From PALSA-612 sp035652235 (GTDB lineage: Bacteria; Actinomycetota; Thermoleophilia; Gaiellales; Gaiellaceae): a DNA stretch of 64,000 bases. The notes beneath the pieces are model-generated. The model was not told the origin of the DNA. It saw only the letters and a list, made by a program, of their open reading frames with translations, and ran no database searches. Of the stretch, positions 24,170 through 33,110 are shown piece by piece. Where the stretch lies: contig DASREE010000014.1 of NCBI GenBank assembly GCA_035652235.1, positions 62,001 to 126,000 on the forward strand, read 5' to 3'. The number at the start of each line of letters is the position of its first letter. The first letter of the stretch is position 1. A program made the translations under genes and the position numbers.

Positions 24170-25197
24170 TCCCCGAGGTCGGCCCGTCCCGCGCCCGGCG
24201 CCTGCGCCGCCTCGAGTGGTCGGCCGCGCGCAGCCGCCCGGTGAAGGCGGCGCTCGGGCTCGTCGTGACCGCCGCCTGCGCCGCCTACATCCTCTGGCAG
24301 ATCGACGTCGGCCGGACGCTGCACATCCTCGGCCATGCCGACCTCGGCTCCTTCTTCGCCGCGGTGGCGATCATGGGCGCGTCGGTGTGGCCGATGGCCT
24401 GGCGCTGGCAGCAGCTGCTGCGCGCGCAGGGGATCCGCGACCGCCTCGCCTGGCTCGTCCGGGCGTACTTCACCGCCTACACCGCCGGTCAGGTGCTGCC
24501 GACGTCGATCGGGGGCGACGCCTGGCGGATCTACGAGACGCACAAGCGCCACCCCGGCCGCAGCGGCCCCGTCGCCGGCTCGGTGCTGCTCGAGCGCGCG
24601 CTCGGCGGCGTGGCCACGCTGGCGCTCGCGGCGATCGGCTTCGCGCTCGCGGTCGGCCGCTACGACGTCGGCGGCTACCTGTGGGTGGAGCTCGCCTTCG
24701 TCGTCGCCGCCGCGCTCGCCGGCTTCGCCCTCTTCTCCCGCCGCGCCCGCGGTCCCCTCGGCCGGGTGCTGCCCCTTGTCCGCCGGCTGCGCGTCGAGCG
24801 GCCGCTGCGGGCCGCCTACGAGGGCATGCACGCCTACCGGGAGCACGGCCGCCTGATGGTCGGCGTGATGCTGCTCACGCTCGGCGTGCAGGCGGTGCGC
24901 GTGCTCGCCATCTGGCTCGCCGGCCGGTCCGTGGGGGTGGAGCTGTCGCCCCGGCCGTACTACGTGATGGGCCCGCTCCTCTTCCTCGTCATGCTGGTGC
25001 CGTTCACCATCAACGGCCTCGCCGTGCGCGAGGCCTTCTTCGTCAGCTTCCTGACGCAGCTGCACGTCAGCGCCGACCGGGCGTTCGCGACCGGCTTCCT
25101 GTTCTTCGTCGTCACCATCGCCCTGGCGCTTCCCGGCGCCGGGATCTGGGCCTGGCAGAGCCTGCGGACGGCCAGCCCCAGCGTCGGCCATGGCTGA
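24166..25197 (+). CDS. Lysylphosphatidylglycerol-synthase-TM (UPF0104) family membrane protein
   Basis: A 343-residue protein with about eight helices, including AALGLVVTAACAAYILW, a FTAYTAGQVLPTSIGGDAWRI loop (the family's P(T/S)..GGD hallmark) and PFTINGLAVREAFF near the C-terminus. Family members move or modify lipids and lipid-linked sugars; here a flippase-like role in the glycan path is a reasonable guess. It has 4-nt and 8-nt overlaps with its neighbours, so it is co-translated with the aminotransferase and the GT2. Confidence 0.82.
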   Translation: MIPEVGPSRARRLRRLEWSAARSRPVKAALGLVVTAACAAYILWQIDVGRTLHILGHADLGSFFAAVAIMGASVWPMAWRWQQLLRAQGIRDRLAWLVRAYFTAYTAGQVLPTSIGGDAWRIYETHKRHPGRSGPVAGSVLLERALGGVATLALAAIGFALAVGRYDVGGYLWVELAFVVAAALAGFALFSRRARGPLGRVLPLVRRLRVERPLRAAYEGMHAYREHGRLMVGVMLLTLGVQAVRVLAIWLAGRSVGVELSPRPYYVMGPLLFLVMLVPFTINGLAVREAFFVSFLTQLHVSADRAFATGFLFFVVTIALALPGAGIWAWQSLRTASPSVGHG

Positions 25198-26089
25198 CAG
25201 GTCGGCGGTCGCGGTCGTCGTGGTCACGTTCAACGCGCTCCCCTGGCTCGAGCGGTGCCTGGCGAGCGTCGCCGCTTACGACGTCGTCGTCGTCGACCAC
25301 GGCTCGACGGACGGGACGCTGGAGGCGGTCCGGCGCCGTCCCGGCGTCCGGCTCGTCGAGCAGGCGAACGCCGGCCTCGCCGCCGGCTGGAACCGCGGCA
25401 TCCGCGAGACGGCCGGCCGCTACGTGCTCGTCCTCAACGCGGACGCGTGGGCGCTCGGCGACGCGGTCGAGCGGCTCGCCGCCTTCGCCGACGAGCACCC
25501 GCGGGCGGCGATCGTCGGGCCGCGCCTGCTCAACACGGACGGGACGCTGCAGCGCTCGGTGCGCGGCTTCCCGACCCTGTGGCGTCTCGCCACCGAGTAC
25601 TTCTTCCTGCGCAAGCTGGCGCCGCGCTCGCGCCTGCTGAACGCGTTCTACGCCGGCGGCTTCGAGCACGACTCGGTGCGCGAGGCGGAGTTCGTGATGG
25701 GCTCCGTCATGCTCGTGCGGCGGGAGGCGATCGACGCGGTCGGGCCGCTCGACGAGGACTTCTTCCTGTTCAGCGAGGAGACCGACTGGTGCTACCGCTT
25801 CCGGCAGGCGGGCTGGCAGGTGCTCTTCTATCCGGGGGCGGAGTTCGTGCACGTCGGCGGCGCCTCGCACGGCGGTCGCCTGTTCGTCGAGAACGTGCGC
25901 GGGCACCTCCGCTTCCTCGCCAAGCACCGCGGCCGGCGCGAGGCCGAGCGCGCCCGCCGGCTGCTGCTCGCGGCTCTCCGCCTGCGCGGCCTCCTCTTCC
26001 GCGGCGAGCGGGGACGCGTGTACCGGGAGGCCGCGCGCTGGCTCGCCTCCGGCTCCGTCGAGCAGCTGCTCGCCGCGCGCCGCGCGTGA
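25190..26089 (+). CDS. GT2 glycosyltransferase, rhamnosyltransferase-like
   Basis: A 299-residue GT-A enzyme: VVVVTFNALPWLERCL, DHGSTDGT, ANAGLAAGWNRGI, and LVLNADAW in place of a strict DxD. The acceptor-side motif is EFVMGSVMLVRREA then DEDFFLFSEETDWCYRFRQAGW. This pattern is that of WbbL-type rhamnosyl and related transferases. It is cytoplasmic, with no helix at the end. It overlaps both neighbours (8 nt and 4 nt). Confidence 0.87.
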   Translation: MADRSAVAVVVVTFNALPWLERCLASVAAYDVVVVDHGSTDGTLEAVRRRPGVRLVEQANAGLAAGWNRGIRETAGRYVLVLNADAWALGDAVERLAAFADEHPRAAIVGPRLLNTDGTLQRSVRGFPTLWRLATEYFFLRKLAPRSRLLNAFYAGGFEHDSVREAEFVMGSVMLVRREAIDAVGPLDEDFFLFSEETDWCYRFRQAGWQVLFYPGAEFVHVGGASHGGRLFVENVRGHLRFLAKHRGRREAERARRLLLAALRLRGLLFRGERGRVYREAARWLASGSVEQLLAARRA

Positions 26090-28101
26090 GCAGGCTGCCG
26101 CGCGAGCTGGCCGTCGTCCCGGCGCTCCTCGTCGCGCGCACGTTCCCCGACTCCGGCCTCGGCCTGTACCTGAAGCTGGCCGCGGCGACGCTCGCCGTCC
26201 TCCTACCGGGCTCGCTGGTCGCGCGGGCGCTGCGCCGGCCGAGCGTGTCCGCGACGCTCGCCTGGACGCTCGCCTGCCTGTTCGCCTCGGGCGCGGTCGT
26301 CTTCGCCGTGCACGGGACGCTCGGGCTTGCCATCGGCCTCGTCGCGGCGATCGGCGCCTGCGCCCTCGCCGTCGTCGCGGCGAGCCCGCAGCGGGTGCCC
26401 AGGCGCCGGCCAGCGGGCGCGATCGGCCTCGGCGCCGTCCTCGGCATCCTCGTCTGGCAGGCGGCCGGCACCCTCGACGGCGACGCGCTCTTCCACCTGG
26501 CACGGGTGCGCAAGCTGGAGGCGTTCGGCGACCTGCACCTGCGCACCGTCGACGAGTTCCGGGACGGCGGGCTCCACCCCGGCTACGCCTTCCCGCTCTG
26601 GCACCTGCTGCTCGCCTTCGTCGCCCGGCTGGCCTCGGTCGACCCCGGCCGGGTGCTGGCGCACGAGTCCGCGCTGCTCGTGCCGCTCGCGCTGGCGGTC
26701 GCGTACGAGGCCGGCGTCGCCGTCTTCCGCCGGCGTGGGGCCGCCGTCGCGGTCGCCGCCGCCTCGGCCGCGCTGTTCGCCGTCGCGCCCGGGCACGGCG
26801 GCTCGTACGTGTCGCTCGACCTGCCGGCCACCGCCGCCAGGCAGCTCCTCGTGCCGGCGGCGATGGCGCTCTTCTTCTCGCTCGCCGAGCGGCCGTCGCT
26901 GACCGGGGCGGCGACCCTGGCGGCTTCCGGGCTCGGTCTCGCCCTCGTCCACCCCACGTACGCGTTCTTCGTCGCGTGCCCGCTCGCCGGCTACGTCGCC
27001 GCCCGCTGGCTGCTCGCCCGCTCCGAGCTCCGCGCCGGCCTCGCCGGTCTCGCCGCCCTCCTCGTGCCGGCGCTGGCGGTGTCCGCCTGGCTCCTGCCGA
27101 TCCTGCGCGAGACGAGGTCGCACAACCCCTCCGACGCCGAGCTCGCGCGCAGCCTCGCCCAGTACCGCCAGCAGCTCGTCGTCTACTCGCTGCACAGCTA
27201 CCGCCTGTCGGCAGTCGTGTTCGCGCGCACGGGCGCGGTGGCGGTTGCGGCGCTGGCGGCGGTGCCGTTCGCGCTCGTCGCGCGGCGGCGCCGCTGGGCG
27301 GCGCTCGTCCTCGGCGGCACGCTCGTCGTCTCGGCGCTGATGCTCGTCCCGCCGTTCTTCACCACCCTGTCGGACGCCGTCTCGTTGTCGCAGGCGCGGC
27401 GGGCGGTCGGCTTTCTGCCGTTGCCGTTCGCGTTCGCCGGCGGGGCGCTGCTGCTCGCGCGCGTGCTCGGGCAGGGCGCGCTCGCCGTCGCGCTCGCGGC
27501 CGGGATCGCCCTGCAGCTCGCCTACCCGGGCGACTTCGTCGGCTACCGGATCACCAGCGGAGGCCCAGCCGCGATCGCCTGGTTCGCGGCAGGCGGCGCC
27601 GCCATCGCGCTCGCGCTCGGCGCCGTGCTGCGGGCGCCGGCGCCGGGACGCCGCGGCGGCGGCCTCGCCGCGCTCGCCGCGCTCCTCTTCCTCGTACCCG
27701 TGGCCGTCTCGGGCTTCTCCCACTGGGGGGCGACGCCGTTCCGCGGCCACGCGCTCACGCCGGGGCTCGTGCGGGCGCTGCGCGAGCACGTGCCCGCCGG
27801 CGCCGTCGTCTTCTCGGACGACTCGACCGACTACCGGATCGCGGCGGCGGCGCCCGTGTACGTCAACGCCGCCCCGCCCGGCCACGTCGCAGATACGAAG
27901 GCGAACCGGCGCTTCGCGCGGCGCCGCGACGCGAACCGGTTCCTCGCCACGGGCGACCTCGCCATCCCGCGCCGCTACGGGGCGGGGTGGATCGTCATCG
28001 ACCGCCTGCGACCAGGACGGCGGCCCGCGCTGGCGCTGCCGATCGTCTACCGTGACGCGGACTACGTTCTCTACCGCCTGCCGCGCAGGCAGAGCCGGTA
28101 A
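26086..28101 (+). CDS. Large polytopic membrane protein, GT-C-like or DUF6541-like
   Basis: A 671-residue protein with at least a dozen hydrophobic segments and a C-terminal soluble part (about 570-671). An extracytoplasmic loop after the fourth helix holds LDGDALFHLARVRKLEAFGD, resembling the acidic first loop of GT-C glycosyltransferases that use polyprenyl-phosphate sugars. It overlaps the GT2 by 4 nt (GTGA). Its 3' end overlaps the convergent methyltransferase by 31 nt. Probably a membrane glycosyltransferase or glycan-assembly protein; the exact family is not certain. Confidence 0.75.
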   Translation: MSRLPRELAVVPALLVARTFPDSGLGLYLKLAAATLAVLLPGSLVARALRRPSVSATLAWTLACLFASGAVVFAVHGTLGLAIGLVAAIGACALAVVAASPQRVPRRRPAGAIGLGAVLGILVWQAAGTLDGDALFHLARVRKLEAFGDLHLRTVDEFRDGGLHPGYAFPLWHLLLAFVARLASVDPGRVLAHESALLVPLALAVAYEAGVAVFRRRGAAVAVAAASAALFAVAPGHGGSYVSLDLPATAARQLLVPAAMALFFSLAERPSLTGAATLAASGLGLALVHPTYAFFVACPLAGYVAARWLLARSELRAGLAGLAALLVPALAVSAWLLPILRETRSHNPSDAELARSLAQYRQQLVVYSLHSYRLSAVVFARTGAVAVAALAAVPFALVARRRRWAALVLGGTLVVSALMLVPPFFTTLSDAVSLSQARRAVGFLPLPFAFAGGALLLARVLGQGALAVALAAGIALQLAYPGDFVGYRITSGGPAAIAWFAAGGAAIALALGAVLRAPAPGRRGGGLAALAALLFLVPVAVSGFSHWGATPFRGHALTPGLVRALREHVPAGAVVFSDDSTDYRIAAAAPVYVNAAPPGHVADTKANRRFARRRDANRFLATGDLAIPRRYGAGWIVIDRLRPGRRPALALPIVYRDADYVLYRLPRRQSR

Positions 28102-28754
28102 CGGAGCGAGGCGAAGCGCCCGCCGGCGGCGCGCTCGAGCGTCCGCAGCCCGGGGAAGAAGCTCGGCCGCCACTCCGAGCGCTCGACGGCGAAGCCCGCC
28201 TCGCGCAGCATCCGCTCGAGCGTGCGCGCGTCGCGCAGGCCGATGTGGGTCGGGTTCTGGGCGAGCAGGAGGTTGCGCGCCTTCAGCCGCTCGATCACGT
28301 GCTCCGGGTTCGGCGTGTAGATGGAGAGCGTGCCGCCCGGGCGCAGGACGCGCCGCACCTCGCCGAGCATCGCGCGGAGGGCGCTCTCGTCGAGGTGCTC
28401 GACCAGGTCGGCCGCGACCGCCTTGTCGAAGGAGCCGTCCTCGAACGGCAGCGCCGTCACGTCCGCCAGCTCGAAGCGGAGTCCGGGGAAGAGCTCGCGC
28501 GCCTTCGCGATCGCGCGCGGCTCGCTGTCGACTCCCACCGTCTCGCAGCCGAGCGTGGACAGGAAGTGCGAGACGGCGCCGGCCGCGCAGCCGAGGTCGA
28601 GCGCGCGCTCGCCGGCCGCCGGCTCGGCGAGCGAGCGGACCGCCTCCAGGCGAAGCTCGCTCCACGGCGTCCGCTCGAGGTACGCGGACGCCATCGTGTG
28701 CACGAAGCGCTCGTCGTACTCGGCCGGGGCACGGCGGAACGCGGGCAGGCGCAT
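28071..28754 (-). CDS. Class I SAM-dependent methyltransferase (UbiE/Methyltransf_11 type)
   Basis: A 227-residue methyltransferase: motif I LDLGCAAGAVSHFL, acidic VGVDSEP, ADVTALPFEDGSFD and the motif VLRPGGTLSIYTPN. The substrate is unknown, but the setting suggests a glycan or lipid-carrier methylation. It is the only gene of its small minus-strand unit. On the minus strand a CAGAAT box lies 7 nt before the ATG. Its last 31 nt overlap the end of the plus-strand membrane gene. Confidence 0.82.
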   Translation of the reverse strand: MRLPAFRRAPAEYDERFVHTMASAYLERTPWSELRLEAVRSLAEPAAGERALDLGCAAGAVSHFLSTLGCETVGVDSEPRAIAKARELFPGLRFELADVTALPFEDGSFDKAVAADLVEHLDESALRAMLGEVRRVLRPGGTLSIYTPNPEHVIERLKARNLLLAQNPTHIGLRDARTLERMLREAGFAVERSEWRPSFFPGLRTLERAAGGRFASLRYRLCLRGRR

Positions 28755-28891
28755 CCGCCCGATTCTGCCGACGACGCCGCGCGGGCCGCCGTCCGGACCG
28801 AGCGCGCAGGCTCGGCCTGCGCTCGGACGGCGAGGGCCGCACCCGCAGCGGCGAGCGCCTGTGCATCTTCCTGCTCGCCCGCCCGACTACC

Positions 28892-30151
28892 ATGGGGCGG
28901 CGGTTGAAGGTCCTCCTCGTCACCCTCTACTTTCCCCCGGCGGGTGGCGGCGGCGTGCAGCGGCCGCTGAAGATCGCGGCCCACCTGCCGGCGTACGGAA
29001 TCGAGACGCACGTGCTCGCCCCCGACGACCCACCCTGGGTGCACCGCGACGAGGAGCTGCCCGTGCCGACGCAGGCGTGGGTGCACCGGGCGCGCTTCGT
29101 CGGGCCTCAGGCGAGACGGCCGGCGGACGAGCTGCACGGGGCGACCGGGCTCGAGCGGGCGGCGACGCAGCTTCGCCTGCTCGGCCGCCGGCTGCTCGTC
29201 CCCGACGAGAACGTGAGCTGGAACCTGACCGCGATCCCGGCGGCCGTGCGCATCGTCCGCGAGGAGGGGATCGACGTGCTGGTGACGACCTCGCCGCCCG
29301 CCTCCCTGCACCTGCTCGGCGCCGCGGTGAAGCGCCTGACCGGCGTACGCTGGGTCGCCGACCTGCGCGACTCGATCGTCGCGCACCCGCACCGGCGCGC
29401 CGAGAGCGCCGCCGTGCGCGCCAAGGAGCGGACGGCGTCGGCGGTGGCGAAGCTCGTCGCGCAGTCGGCGGACGCGATCGTCGCCGCCTCGGAGTCGATC
29501 GCCGAGGAGGCGCGGGCGCTCGCGCCGTGCGGCCCGGTGGCCACGATCCCGAACGGCTGCGACTTCGACGACTTCGCCGGGCTCGAGTACCGCGGCGGCG
29601 AGCGCTTCCGGATCACGCACGCGGGCAGCTTCTTCGGCAAGCGCACGCCGTGTCCCTTCCTGACCGCGCTCGCCGAGTCGAGGCTGGACGTCGTCGCGCG
29701 CTTCGTCGGCGACTTCCGCCCCGCCGACCGCGAGTGGGCGCAGACGCTCGGGCTCGCCGACCGCCTGGAGATCGTCCCGTACTCGTCGCACCGGCGGGCG
29801 CTCGAGCTGCAGCGCGACTCGGAGGCGCTCCTCCTGCTCATCCCCGAGGCGGGCGGCCGCGGCCGCGGCGTGCTGTCGGGGAAGGTGTTCGAGTACCTGG
29901 CCGCCGGGCGGCCGATCCTCGCCGTCGTCCCTCCGGACGGGGCGGCGGCCGGCCTCGTGCGCGAGGCGGGAGCCGGCGTCGTGGCCGCGCCCGACGACGT
30001 CGCCGGGATCCGCGACGCGCTCGCCTCGCTGGTCGCGCGCTGGCAGGCGGGCGAGCTGGACGGCGTCCCGCTCGCGCCGGAGCTCCGCGACCGGCTCGAT
30101 CGCCGGGCCCGAACCCGCGAGCTCGCCGACCTGCTCCTGAACCTGCCGTGA
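28892..30151 (+). CDS. GT4-type glycosyltransferase
   Basis: A 419-residue GT-B enzyme. The N-terminal half has VLLVTLYFPPAGGGGVQRPLK, the family's flexible Gly-rich loop, and VLVTTSPPASLHLLG. The C-terminal half has ITHAGSFFGKRTPC and VLSGKVFEYLAAGRPILAV, the donor-binding Glu in FEYLA. It resembles WsaF/RfaB-type transferases in glycan clusters. ATG 28892 is followed at once by a hydrophobic strand. It is 10 nt upstream of the polymerase-like gene, suggesting one operon. Confidence 0.86.
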   Translation: MGRRLKVLLVTLYFPPAGGGGVQRPLKIAAHLPAYGIETHVLAPDDPPWVHRDEELPVPTQAWVHRARFVGPQARRPADELHGATGLERAATQLRLLGRRLLVPDENVSWNLTAIPAAVRIVREEGIDVLVTTSPPASLHLLGAAVKRLTGVRWVADLRDSIVAHPHRRAESAAVRAKERTASAVAKLVAQSADAIVAASESIAEEARALAPCGPVATIPNGCDFDDFAGLEYRGGERFRITHAGSFFGKRTPCPFLTALAESRLDVVARFVGDFRPADREWAQTLGLADRLEIVPYSSHRRALELQRDSEALLLLIPEAGGRGRGVLSGKVFEYLAAGRPILAVVPPDGAAAGLVREAGAGVVAAPDDVAGIRDALASLVARWQAGELDGVPLAPELRDRLDRRARTRELADLLLNLP

Positions 30152-30161
30152 GGCCGCCTGC

Positions 30162-31541
30162 GTGAGCCCGACGCGCTTCCTGTTCCTGGCCGCCGTGTTC
30201 GCGGCCACCTTCGAGAAGATCCACTGGAGCGTCGCGGGGAGCGTCACCCTGTCGGACGTCCTCTCGCTCGCCTTCATCGGCTCGTTCGCGCTGCAGCTGG
30301 GAGCGCGCCGCACGCGCGCCCTCACGCAGACGGCGGCGGTGGCGATCGCGTTCTTCGCGCTCTTCCTCGTCTGCTACCTGGCCGGCTACTTCAACCTCGA
30401 CTCCGCCCAGGCGGTGACGCAGTTCTGGAAGGGGCTGCTCAAGTTCCTCGTCCACTTCGTCTTCCTCGTCCTCACCGTCGTCTACCTGTCGCGCTGCTCG
30501 CGGCGCTTCTACCTGCGCACGCTCGGCTGGTTCACCGCCGGGATGGTCGTGAACGCCGCCTACGGCGTCGTGCAGGAGCTCGCCGCGCGGTCGGGCGTCA
30601 ACCTCGACGACCTGTTCGTGAAGCCGATCACGGGCGGCGCGAGCGCGATCAACGTGTACGGCATCTTCGAGAACACGCAGGCGATCTTCCGGCCGAACGC
30701 GCTCACCGGCGACCCGAACCACCTGGGGATCATGCTCGTGCTCCCACTGCTCGTCCTCACGCCGCTGTACCTGCGCCTGGAGCGCGGACACCGCTGGCGG
30801 GTGCGGCTCGGGCTCGTGCTCACGTTCCTGCTCCTCGTCGAGATCCTGACGCTCTCGCGCAGCGGCGTCGGTGGCCTCGGCGTGGGCGCGCTCCTGCTCG
30901 TGCTCCCCTACCGCCGCCGCCTCTTCTCCCGCCAGGTGCTGCTGCCGCTGACCGTGCTCGCCGCCGGCTTCGTCGCGCTGATCGCGAGCGATCCGGCGTA
31001 CTTCCTGAAGATCATCTCCTCGCGCTTCCAGACGGGCGGCGGCTCGACCTCCGCCCACTTCCAGGTGTACGACTTCATCCCCGCGATCGTCCGCTCGCAC
31101 CCGCTGTTCGGACTGGGGCTGAACAACTTCTCCGTCTACTACGAGCAGGTGACGGGGCTCGTCAACTGGGGCCCACACTCGTTCTACGTGGCGCTGATCG
31201 TCGAGACGGGGCTCGTCGGCACGGTGCTGTTCGCCGCCTTCCTCGCCTACCTGTTCGTTCGCTGCGCCTTCGCCCGCGCCCTCGGGCGGGCGCTCGCAGC
31301 CGCGGGGGACGGGGGCGCCGCGTACCTGACCCCGCTCGCCTGGGGGATGACGGCGGCGCTCGTCGGGACGCTGGTCGCGAACGCCTTCTACCTGACGATG
31401 TCCTTCTCCTACTTCTACGTGTTCGCCGCCCTGCTCCTCGCCCTCCCCGTCGTCTACGGACGGGCGCTCGAGCCGGCGGCCGCCTCGGCGCTGCGCCCGG
31501 CACGCCCGCAGGTCGCGCTCGGCGGCGCCGCAGGCCGCTGA
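30162..31541 (+). CDS. O-antigen polymerase/ligase (Wzy/WaaL-like) membrane protein
   Basis: A 459-residue protein with about eleven helices. A large loop before the C-terminal helices has VYDFIPAIVRSHPLFGLGLNNF and NWGPHSFYVALIVETGLVG, the hallmark of the O-antigen ligase superfamily (the loop His is needed for glycan transfer in this family). It would polymerise lipid-linked repeats or pass glycan to an acceptor at the outer face, in partnership with the Wzx-type flippase at 10772. GTG 30162 is preceded by a short 10-nt gap. Confidence 0.85.
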   Translation: MSPTRFLFLAAVFAATFEKIHWSVAGSVTLSDVLSLAFIGSFALQLGARRTRALTQTAAVAIAFFALFLVCYLAGYFNLDSAQAVTQFWKGLLKFLVHFVFLVLTVVYLSRCSRRFYLRTLGWFTAGMVVNAAYGVVQELAARSGVNLDDLFVKPITGGASAINVYGIFENTQAIFRPNALTGDPNHLGIMLVLPLLVLTPLYLRLERGHRWRVRLGLVLTFLLLVEILTLSRSGVGGLGVGALLLVLPYRRRLFSRQVLLPLTVLAAGFVALIASDPAYFLKIISSRFQTGGGSTSAHFQVYDFIPAIVRSHPLFGLGLNNFSVYYEQVTGLVNWGPHSFYVALIVETGLVGTVLFAAFLAYLFVRCAFARALGRALAAAGDGGAAYLTPLAWGMTAALVGTLVANAFYLTMSFSYFYVFAALLLALPVVYGRALEPAAASALRPARPQVALGGAAGR

Positions 31542-31556
31542 CCTGCGCCGTCTGGA

Positions 31557-31607
31557 GGAGCGGGGTCGACCGCGGGCGGGGAAGGGCCGGCAGCCGGCGG
31601 TCGCTCC
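31557..31607. terminator. Possible bidirectional terminator between convergent genes
   Basis: In the 88-nt gap between the polymerase and the carbonic anhydrase, GGAGC 31557-31561 pairs with GCTCC 31603-31607 and GACCGC 31568-31573 with GCGGTC 31597-31602. An inner hairpin GCCGG-CAG-CCGGC sits at 31586-31598. There is a 6-nt bulge and no T-run, so this is tentative. Confidence 0.3.
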
Positions 31608-31629
31608 GGGTGTGCGCGAGCGTCGACCC

Positions 31630-32121
31630 TCAGCCGACTTCCCGCAGTCTGCCCGTCTCCACCTCGTAGACGAAGCCGCGGACCGCGTCCGTGCGCGGGA
31701 TGAACGGGCTCGCCTTGATGCGGGCGATCGACTGGCGCACGTCTGCCTCGAGATCGCTGAACGCCTCCGCTGCCCACTCGGGCCGCACCCCGGTCTCCTC
31801 CTCGATCTGGCGGCGGAACTCGTCGTCGCCGAAGGTGAGCATCCCGCAGCCGGTGTGGTGGATCAGCATGATCTCCTCCGTCCCGAGCAGCCGCTGCGAG
31901 ATGGCGAGCGAGCGGATCACGTCGTCGGTGACGGCGCCGCCGGCGTTGCGGATCACGTGCGCGTCGCCCTCGCGCAGCCCGAGCAGCCCGTACGGGTTCA
32001 GGCGCGCGTCCATGCAGGCGACGATCGCCAGCCGCTTCCCCGGCGGGAGCGGAAGCTCCGCCCCCTGGAAGCTGTCCGCGTAGGCTCGCGCGTTGTCGAG
32101 CAGTGCGTCGATCGTGCTCAT
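31630..32121 (-). CDS. Beta-carbonic anhydrase
   Basis: A 163-residue enzyme that interconverts CO2 and bicarbonate. Zinc ligands are Cys36 in VACMDAR with the Asp38/Arg40 dyad, and His89 and Cys92 in HHTGCGM. The short length is that of the small mycobacterial-type beta class. ATG 32121 has a purine-rich GGGAGGGTGAGG just upstream, and a TAGTAT box at 32156-32161 (minus). It has no evident link to glycan genes and looks like a housekeeping gene lying inside the locus. Confidence 0.93.
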   Translation of the reverse strand: MSTIDALLDNARAYADSFQGAELPLPPGKRLAIVACMDARLNPYGLLGLREGDAHVIRNAGGAVTDDVIRSLAISQRLLGTEEIMLIHHTGCGMLTFGDDEFRRQIEEETGVRPEWAAEAFSDLEADVRQSIARIKASPFIPRTDAVRGFVYEVETGRLREVG

Positions 32122-32155
32122 CCTCACCCTCCCGTCGTCGTCGTGTAGGGGGCCG

Positions 32156-32161
32156 ATACTA
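32156..32161 (-). promoter_or_regulatory. -10 box TAGTAT for carbonic anhydrase
   Basis: TAGTAT on the minus strand lies next to a rare AT-rich patch (32160-32171), 34 nt before the ATG. With a strong purine-rich ribosome site in between, this gene appears to have a normal leader. Confidence 0.4.
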
Positions 32162-32324
32162 CAAAAAGTGAAGCGATCGGACGAGGGCCGGGCCGGCGCA
32201 GGCCGCGTGACGCCACGGGAAGCCTCCCCGGGCGCCGGCGAGGTCACCGCAAGCCCTTGAGCGGGCCTGCCCGCCGCATACCCAGGACGGTGAGGTAGCT
32301 AGGAGAGAGCCGGAGGCTCGCAGC

Positions 32325-32894
32325 GTGGCCCCACGAGCCGGCGACACGGCCTTCGACAGGGCGGTGGTCGAGCGCTCGTTCGAGCGTCCGGTCGTCGTCC
32401 TCTTCACGAGCGGTTGTGTGCCGCAGTGCCGGATGTTCGAGGCCGCGCTCGCCGAGGAGGTCGCGAGCGCCGACTCGGCGGTCGAGCTCGTGGGCGTCGA
32501 CGTCGACCGCAGCCCGGAGCTCGCCGAGCGCTTCCGGCTGCGCATGGTCCCGGCCGTGAGGGCCTTCCGGGATGGGCGGGCGGTCGCGGGCTTCGTCGGC
32601 GCCCGGCCGCGCGCGGCGGTGAGACCGTTCCTCGAGTCGCTGCTCGGGCCCGGGAAGGCCGAGGCGATCGTCGAGCAGCTGCGCGCCGAGCGCGAGTGGC
32701 CCGAGGTCGTGGCGGCGCTCGACGAGGGCGACCACGAGCGCGCGTTCGAGCTCCTGCTCGAGCGCGCCGCGCGCGGCGACGCCGCACGGCGCGAGCGCGT
32801 GCGCGAGCTGATGGTCGCGCTGTTCGCGCAGCTCGGAAACGAGCATCCGCTCAGCGAGCGCTACCGGCGCCGTCTCGCGAGCCTCCTCTACTGA
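32325..32894 (+). CDS. Thioredoxin-like protein with C-terminal TPR-type helices (CnoX/YbbN-like)
   Basis: A 189-residue protein. Residues 1-110 form a thioredoxin fold with the active-site region FTSGCVPQCRMF and the cis-Pro region RLRMVPAVRAF. Residues about 115-189 are helical (ALDEGDHERAFELLLERAAR), like the TPR_20 tail of the CnoX co-chaperone. The active site is CVPQC (Cys31, Cys35), a CxxxC with one residue more than CxxC, so normal disulfide exchange is doubtful. GTG 32325 is chosen; a GGAGAG sequence lies upstream. It is transcribed divergently from the carbonic anhydrase. Confidence 0.75.
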   Translation: MAPRAGDTAFDRAVVERSFERPVVVLFTSGCVPQCRMFEAALAEEVASADSAVELVGVDVDRSPELAERFRLRMVPAVRAFRDGRAVAGFVGARPRAAVRPFLESLLGPGKAEAIVEQLRAEREWPEVVAALDEGDHERAFELLLERAARGDAARRERVRELMVALFAQLGNEHPLSERYRRRLASLLY

Positions 32895-33110
32895 CATGCG
32901 CAGCCGGCAGCGCTCCTCGGCCCCGGTCGCCTCGGTGCGTGTACGGCCGGCGTCGCGCCCGCACCCGGCGACTCACGGTCGAGCTCGCGGGCAGGCGACG
33001 AGCCGCCTGATCGGCGCCGCGGCTCCCCCGCCGGCGCCGCGGCGCCGGACGGCTCCGCCTGCATCAGGCTGTACCATCGAGCGAGCCCGGACGGGCCGAG
33101 AGAGGAGCCG
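32895..33110 (+). promoter_or_regulatory. Upstream region of the ulosonate operon
   Basis: These 216 nt have no credible gene. A TACCAT box at 33072-33077 and the ribosome site AGAGGAG (33101-33107), close to the ATG at 33111, make a plausible leadered promoter for the six-gene operon. Confidence 0.4.

Noticed and set aside
28755..28891. Possible RNA gene in the divergent gap
   Set aside because: There is no stable extended stem and no tRNA or riboswitch pattern. Only a weak CAGAAT box for the minus gene was seen.
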